This document shows, piece after piece, positions 5,685 to 8,829 of a stretch of 8,829 nucleotides of DNA. Source of the stretch: JANXQG01 sp037147235. GTDB lineage: Bacteria; Planctomycetota; Planctomycetia; Pirellulales; Thermoguttaceae. The translations under genes were made by a program, and so were the position numbers. The notes below the pieces were generated by a model. It saw only the letters and a list, made by a program, of their open reading frames with translations. It ran no database searches and was not told the DNA's origin. The stretch spans positions 1 to 8,829 of the forward strand of contig JBAWVO010000270.1 of assembly GCA_037147235.1 (NCBI GenBank), read 5' to 3'. The first letter of the stretch is position 1, and the number at the start of each line of letters is the position of its first letter.

Positions 5685-6919
5685 AAAGAAAGCTGTTTTC
5701 TCTACTCGCCGCAACCTTCGTATTCTCGGCAGCCGTTTGTGGGTGGAACCCATCCACCCAGGCCGCTTTGTGCAGCAAATGCCGGGATATGATGTTTATC
5801 GATTCGGAAAGCAAGTGCAGCGACTGTGGCGTTTCGACCGCCAGCGGTGCCTTGCAGATTTGCCCAAAGTGTAGTGTGAAGCGGCACCAGTGCGAACATT
5901 GCCTAGCTGCGATCACGGAGAAGGACGAGGCCGCTGCCGAGAGCAAGCCGGCCGATCCGGTGCCGGAAAATCCACAAAGTACTCAGGAAAAGCCGCCCCT
6001 AGCCTGGACCGCGCCGACTAGTCCCGGCAATCCTGCCAGGCCGGATATCGCTGCTGCGGCTAAACCGACGGATCTCGAAATCAACCCCTTGTCGTCGGCC
6101 AGCGCGAAGACAGAAAAGCCGATACCACGGGAAAGTTTGCCGGAAAGCAAACCGCCTGCGGAGTTGCCGCCCGATCCGCGGGTGGCGGCGAAACCTAAGC
6201 CGATCGATCCGGCCAAGGGTGGCACGTACACGTCGGGAAAGTGGCGATACCAGATGCAGATCACCAGCCCCGGCACCCGAAGCGAAGGCCGCTGGGGCTG
6301 GCTGACCTACGACGGTCAGAAGTTGCCGCGGGGCAACGTCAACGACTACTATAATACTCCCTGGGGTCCGATCTATTGGGTCGATGTGCCGACTACCGCA
6401 TGGAGTGCCCACGGCTGGATGCCGGTCCCCCTGGCACAAAATCGACGACAAGGCAATGTACTCGCCGTGCCGTCGTCCCTGTTGGCCGCGGCACCAACTC
6501 CCTCGGGGGCCACTACTCCGGCAACGCCGCGGGGGCAGACGTTGGAAATCAACCAGTCGCACAACGGCCAGTTAGCCAGGGTTCGGGTCGGCAATGTTCT
6601 CGTGATTCGTTTGCCAGGCAATCCGGCGATGGGCTATCAATGGCAAGCCGCTACGTCGACCAGTCCGACCGTGCGAATGACCGTACGTCCGCAGTACTCG
6701 CCCCCTGCGTCAACCGCCACGCAAGCGGCGGCGCTGGGCACGTACACATTCACCTTCCAAGCCGTGCAGACTGGAACCGGTTCGATCCGCCTCCAATACG
6801 TCCGTCCCAATGATCCCGGCCGGCCGCGTGATTCTTTCGCCGTGAGTGTCAATGTTTCACCCGCAACGACAGCCGCCACCGCCCGACCTGCCATTCCCGT
6901 CGCCAGCCGTGGGGAATGA
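5681..6919 (+). CDS. Secreted CxxC-rich protein with C-terminal chagasin-like (inhibitor I42) domain
   Basis: A 412-residue exported protein. The ATG at 5681 is chosen for its Shine-Dalgarno and its ATGA overlap with the phosphatase stop. The signal peptide covers about residues 1-28 (MKRKLFSLLAATFVFSAAV). Four CxxC pairs follow (Cys31/34, 46/49, 61/64, 71/74), the layout of a double zinc ribbon. Residues about 80-178 are a Pro/Ala/Lys linker, probably disordered. Residues about 180-252 form an aromatic-rich block (WRYQMQI, GRWGWLTYDG, WGPIYWVDVP, AHGWMPVP) that I do not recognise. Residues about 285-393 resemble chagasin-type cysteine-peptidase inhibitors: the loop motif NPAMGYQW (314-321) matches the family's NPTTGYxW, and LGTYTFTFQAVQTGTGSIRL followed by YVRPND matches the strand leading to the RPW loop, here without the Trp. 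Inhibitory activity is therefore uncertain, and the domain may serve as an adhesion or binding fold. It is probably co-transcribed with the upstream signalling genes. Confidence 0.85.
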   Translation: MKRKLFSLLAATFVFSAAVCGWNPSTQAALCSKCRDMMFIDSESKCSDCGVSTASGALQICPKCSVKRHQCEHCLAAITEKDEAAAESKPADPVPENPQSTQEKPPLAWTAPTSPGNPARPDIAAAAKPTDLEINPLSSASAKTEKPIPRESLPESKPPAELPPDPRVAAKPKPIDPAKGGTYTSGKWRYQMQITSPGTRSEGRWGWLTYDGQKLPRGNVNDYYNTPWGPIYWVDVPTTAWSAHGWMPVPLAQNRRQGNVLAVPSSLLAAAPTPSGATTPATPRGQTLEINQSHNGQLARVRVGNVLVIRLPGNPAMGYQWQAATSTSPTVRMTVRPQYSPPASTATQAAALGTYTFTFQAVQTGTGSIRLQYVRPNDPGRPRDSFAVSVNVSPATTAATARPAIPVASRGE

Positions 6920-6939
6920 ACGCTGGTAATCTTAATTGT

Positions 6940-6945
6940 AAGGAG
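6940..6945 (+). promoter_or_regulatory. Shine-Dalgarno deciding the start of the TPR protein
   Basis: AAGGAG, 6 bases before the ATG at 6952, selects that start over the in-frame ATG at 6916. The latter overlaps the previous stop but would put 12 extra polar residues before the signal peptide. Confidence 0.8.
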
Positions 6946-6951
6946 ATCACT

Positions 6952-8550
6952 ATGACCAACTATTTACGATACTGTTGCTGCTTGCTGGGCAATGCCGCCT
7001 GGCTGTTTTTTGCCGCTTTTTTTTCTCTGGCCGCCTGCGATCGGCTCTCGGCCGCCGACTCGGCCGAGGATCTGGTGAAGCAGGGCTCGGCCCTCTTGGA
7101 AAAAGGACAATTCGACGAAGCCATCACCACGTTCACTAAAGTCCTTGCCATCGACGACCAGAACGTCACGGCACTGGGCCGCCGCGGGCTGGCCTATGTG
7201 AACAAGGCCGAATGGGAAAAAGCCATCGCTGACCTCGATGTGGCCATCCGCCTGGGCACGGCGCAGCCCTCCCTCCACTTCAATCGCGGTTTCGCCTATT
7301 TCCGCCAAGCCAAATATGAAAAGGCCATCGCCGACTACGACGAGGCCATCCGCCTGAACCCAAAATATGCCGACGCCTATCGCGACCGCGGCTATGCCCG
7401 GGCAATGTCGGGCAAGCCCCGCGACGGCCTGCAAGACTTGAATCGTGCCATCGAACTCAACCCGCGGGATACGGCGGCCTACAACAGTCGCGGCACGGCT
7501 TATTCGCGGCTGACCGAGTGGGAATTAGCCATCGCCGACTACCGTCAGGCGATCAAGCTCGATCCCAAGGACGCCAATACCTGGGCCGACCGCGGCTACG
7601 CCAAAACCATGAACAACGACCTGGACAGTGCCTTGGCGGACCTCAACCATGCGGTGCAACTCTCTGCGGAGGAGCCGTTGATGTGGTTCAATCGGGGTTT
7701 TTGCCGCTATCGGAGGGGCGAGACCGACAAGGCCCTGGCCGACTACGAACAGGCCCTCAAACTCGATGCCGATTACGCCGATGCCTATCGCGAGCGCGGT
7801 TTCATCCGCGGGCTGAAAGACGACTTCAACAATGCCTTTGAAGACCTTGATCGGGCGGTGCAGTTGAGCAAGGAGAGCGGTCCAGCCCGAATGCGCCGCG
7901 GAATCATCCATGCACGGAAGCACCAACTCGATAAGGCCCTGGCCGATCTCAACGAGGCATTGAAGTTGGACGCTGAGAGTGCCGAGGCTCGCTTTCACCG
8001 CGCGGTGGTTTACCTCAATTCCGCCAAGCCGGAGGAGGCAGTGGCCGATTACCGCGAGGTGATAAGGCTTGACCCCTGCGATGCGGATGTGTATAAGAAG
8101 TGGGATGTTTACCCCGAAACTGTCAGGGGAGAGTCGAACGTCCAGCGGCTGGAAAAAGCCCTGGCGAAGTATAAGGACGAGGCCAAGGGACATTACGCCA
8201 AGGGAGTCGTCCTGCACAAAGAGGGAAAGCTCGTCGAGGCCATCGCCGAATACGACAAGGCGGTGCTCCTCTATCCACGCTGCCCTGAGGTGCATTATAA
8301 TCGAGGTCTGGCTTATCGTCGCAACGGCAGCTTGGAGCAGGCCGCCGTCGATTACACCCAGGCAATCGAATTGAATCCGAAATTCACGGCCGCATATTCC
8401 AATCGCGGCTATGTGAATTTCAAACTGGGCGACTTCGCGGGGGCTTTGGCCGATTTCAAAAAAGTACTGGAACTCGACCCACAGAACACCGACGCGCTCA
8501 AGAGTATTGAAGTCATCGAGAAAACACTGAAACAAGGAGATTCGCAATGA
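6952..8550 (+). CDS. Exported protein with 13 tetratricopeptide repeats
   Basis: A 532-residue protein made almost wholly of TPRs. The N-terminus (MTNYLRYCCCLLGNAAWLFFAAFFSLAAC) is an export signal. LAAC at 26-29 fits a lipobox, so it may be a lipoprotein anchored at Cys29; cleavage after LSA (residue 33) is the alternative. Ten TPRs run from about 38 to 377, a non-TPR insert of about 35 residues (378-412) contains KYKDEAK, three more TPRs follow (413-512), and a capping helix ends the protein. Consensus positions (RG.A......A.ADY..AI.L.P) are well kept, pointing to a rigid superhelical protein-binding scaffold. The ligand is unknown. Within TPRs 2-8 the repeats alternate between an ADLD/DLN and an ADY type, implying growth by two-repeat units. 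The gene begins about 30 bp after the chagasin-like gene and its stop overlaps the next start as ATGA, so it belongs to the same transcription unit. Confidence 0.92.
   Translation: MTNYLRYCCCLLGNAAWLFFAAFFSLAACDRLSAADSAEDLVKQGSALLEKGQFDEAITTFTKVLAIDDQNVTALGRRGLAYVNKAEWEKAIADLDVAIRLGTAQPSLHFNRGFAYFRQAKYEKAIADYDEAIRLNPKYADAYRDRGYARAMSGKPRDGLQDLNRAIELNPRDTAAYNSRGTAYSRLTEWELAIADYRQAIKLDPKDANTWADRGYAKTMNNDLDSALADLNHAVQLSAEEPLMWFNRGFCRYRRGETDKALADYEQALKLDADYADAYRERGFIRGLKDDFNNAFEDLDRAVQLSKESGPARMRRGIIHARKHQLDKALADLNEALKLDAESAEARFHRAVVYLNSAKPEEAVADYREVIRLDPCDADVYKKWDVYPETVRGESNVQRLEKALAKYKDEAKGHYAKGVVLHKEGKLVEAIAEYDKAVLLYPRCPEVHYNRGLAYRRNGSLEQAAVDYTQAIELNPKFTAAYSNRGYVNFKLGDFAGALADFKKVLELDPQNTDALKSIEVIEKTLKQGDSQ
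7270..7878 (+). repeat. Three two-TPR (about 68-residue) super-repeats
   Basis: TPR pairs 3-4, 5-6 and 7-8 form three successive units of about 204 bp. The odd members share NRG(F/T)..Y and ADY, and the even members share .RG(Y/F)A/I and DL(N/D).A. Pair 3-4 and pair 7-8 also share the junction ADAYRxRG. This points to tandem duplication of a pair of repeats followed by divergence. Confidence 0.65.
8534..8539 (+). promoter_or_regulatory. Shine-Dalgarno upstream of the lipoprotein start
   Basis: AAGGAG lies 7 bases before the ATG at 8547, which sits in the ATGA overlap with the TPR gene. The later ATG at 8607 has only a distant AGGAAGGA (8586-8593), 13 bases away. Confidence 0.7.
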
Positions 8551-8614
8551 AGTGCAGAAAAAGCAGGGAGCAGGGAGCAGAGGGCAGGAAGGATGCAAGA
8601 TTCGCAATGAAGTG
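8538..8614 (+). repeat. 60-bp insertion flanked by exact 17-bp direct repeats at a start codon
   Basis: AGATTCGCAATGAAGTG occurs at 8538-8554 and again, exactly, at 8598-8614. Between the copies lie 43 bp of purine-rich sequence with internal GCAGGGA reiterations (about 8563-8590). The offset is 60 bp, so the frame is kept and the lipoprotein start ATGAAGTG is duplicated. The direct repeats look like a target-site duplication or the product of a slippage or recombination event. Confidence 0.8.
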
Positions 8615-8829
8615 GTTTTTTTCCCAAAGCCTTGGTATCCTCCTCGCCACCGCCCTGACCGTGGCCGCCGGTTGCTCGGACAAGCCACAGAACTCGCCGC
8701 AAAGCAAACCAAGCGGCCAGAAATCTGGGGACGCAAAAAATTTGGCGGTCAAACCGGTAGAGACCAAGCCAACTGAGACCAAGCCAACTGAGACCAAGCC
8801 AACTGAGACCAAGCCAACTGAGACCAAGC
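8547..8829 (+). CDS. Putative lipoprotein with ETKPT repeats (3'-truncated)
   Basis: The frame is open from 8547 to the end of the window (94 full codons) with no stop, so the gene continues beyond it. Starting at the duplicated ATG at 8607 the protein begins MKWFFSQSLGILLATALTVAAGC, a lipoprotein signal peptide with AAGC at the lipobox (Cys codon 8673-8675). After the Cys comes a polar, Ser/Pro/Lys-rich stretch and then at least four ETKPT pentapeptides up to the window edge. The upstream ATG at 8547 has the better Shine-Dalgarno and overlaps the TPR stop as ATGA, but it adds 20 charged residues from the 60-bp insertion before the signal peptide. Either start may be used. The mature protein should be tethered to a membrane through a flexible Thr/Pro/Lys spacer; the domain beyond is not visible. 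It is the last visible gene of the 2294-8829 cluster. Confidence 0.7.
   Translation, partial: MKCRKSREQGAEGRKDARFAMKWFFSQSLGILLATALTVAAGCSDKPQNSPQSKPSGQKSGDAKNLAVKPVETKPTETKPTETKPTETKPTETK
8760..8829 (+). repeat. 15-bp tandem repeat encoding ETKPT
   Basis: The unit GAGACCAAGCCAACT is repeated identically from 8760: four full copies and ten bases of a fifth, cut by the window end. It encodes Glu-Thr-Lys-Pro-Thr in the lipoprotein frame. Base-perfect identity implies recent expansion, and the unit length keeps the frame whatever the copy number. Confidence 0.95.

Noticed and set aside
6916..6951. ATG at 6916 as start of the TPR protein
   Set aside because: It overlaps the previous stop as ATGA but lacks a good ribosome binding site, while AAGGAG is ideally placed for the ATG at 6952, which begins the export signal.
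7525..8736. A 403-codon open frame on the - strand with apparent internal repeats
   Set aside because: Its repeats are the mirror of the TPR codons on the + strand. It has no credible ribosome binding site and shares no domain of its own.
8760..8829. CRISPR array
   Set aside because: The units are contiguous 15-mers without spacers and are in frame with a lipoprotein gene, so this is a coding minisatellite.

Overview
The window looks like a GC-rich (about 60 %) chromosomal segment from a planctomycete, probably of the Pirellulales type. This placement rests on recognition, not on a marker gene. It is suggested by the style of intergenic palindromes (arms containing GGGCTTTAGCCC and GTGCGGGCGTCCCGCCTGC), by a small secreted protein carrying a secretin-tail-like motif, by a secreted protein with CxxC zinc-ribbon-like pairs, and by a response regulator fused to a PP2C/SpoIIE-type phosphatase. 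All genes I can support lie on the + strand. There are no tRNA, rRNA, CRISPR or transposase genes.

Layout. (1) 2-1309: the 3' part of a gene that begins before the window. It encodes a Gly/Cys-rich and YPVPxG-repeat segment followed by a beta-propeller-like domain. (2) 1310-1507: a gap of about 200 bp with no gene, filled with a composite repeat: a palindrome bracketed by two 29-bp direct repeats, plus a second hairpin next to the following gene. (3) 1508-2212: a small secreted protein with a secretin-lip-like motif and a helical tail. (4) 2213-2293: a short gap with a candidate promoter and a good ribosome binding site. (5) 2294-8829: six genes packed head to tail. Stops and starts overlap as ATGA or are separated by about 30 bp. 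In order they are a soluble PAS-PAS histidine kinase, a single-domain Rcp1-like response regulator, a receiver-PP2C phosphatase, a secreted Cys-rich/chagasin-like protein, an exported protein with 13 TPRs, and a lipoprotein with an ETKPT repeat that runs off the window end.

How they may work together. The kinase senses a cytoplasmic signal through its two PAS domains and can pass phosphate to the single-domain regulator and/or to the receiver of the phosphatase. Phosphatases of the RsbU/SpoIIE type normally act on a STAS anti-sigma-factor antagonist, but no STAS protein, RsbW-type kinase or sigma factor is in the window, so the output must be encoded elsewhere. The tight coupling of these cytoplasmic signalling genes to three exported proteins (chagasin-like, TPR, lipoprotein) is the most unusual aspect of the locus and suggests a signalling-plus-envelope module.

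Repeat elements have visibly reshaped the coding sequence. A near-perfect 24-bp-arm palindrome lies inside the 3' end of the phosphatase gene and encodes part of a 62-residue tail beyond the catalytic domain. A 60-bp in-frame insertion flanked by 17-bp direct repeats duplicates the start codon of the lipoprotein gene.
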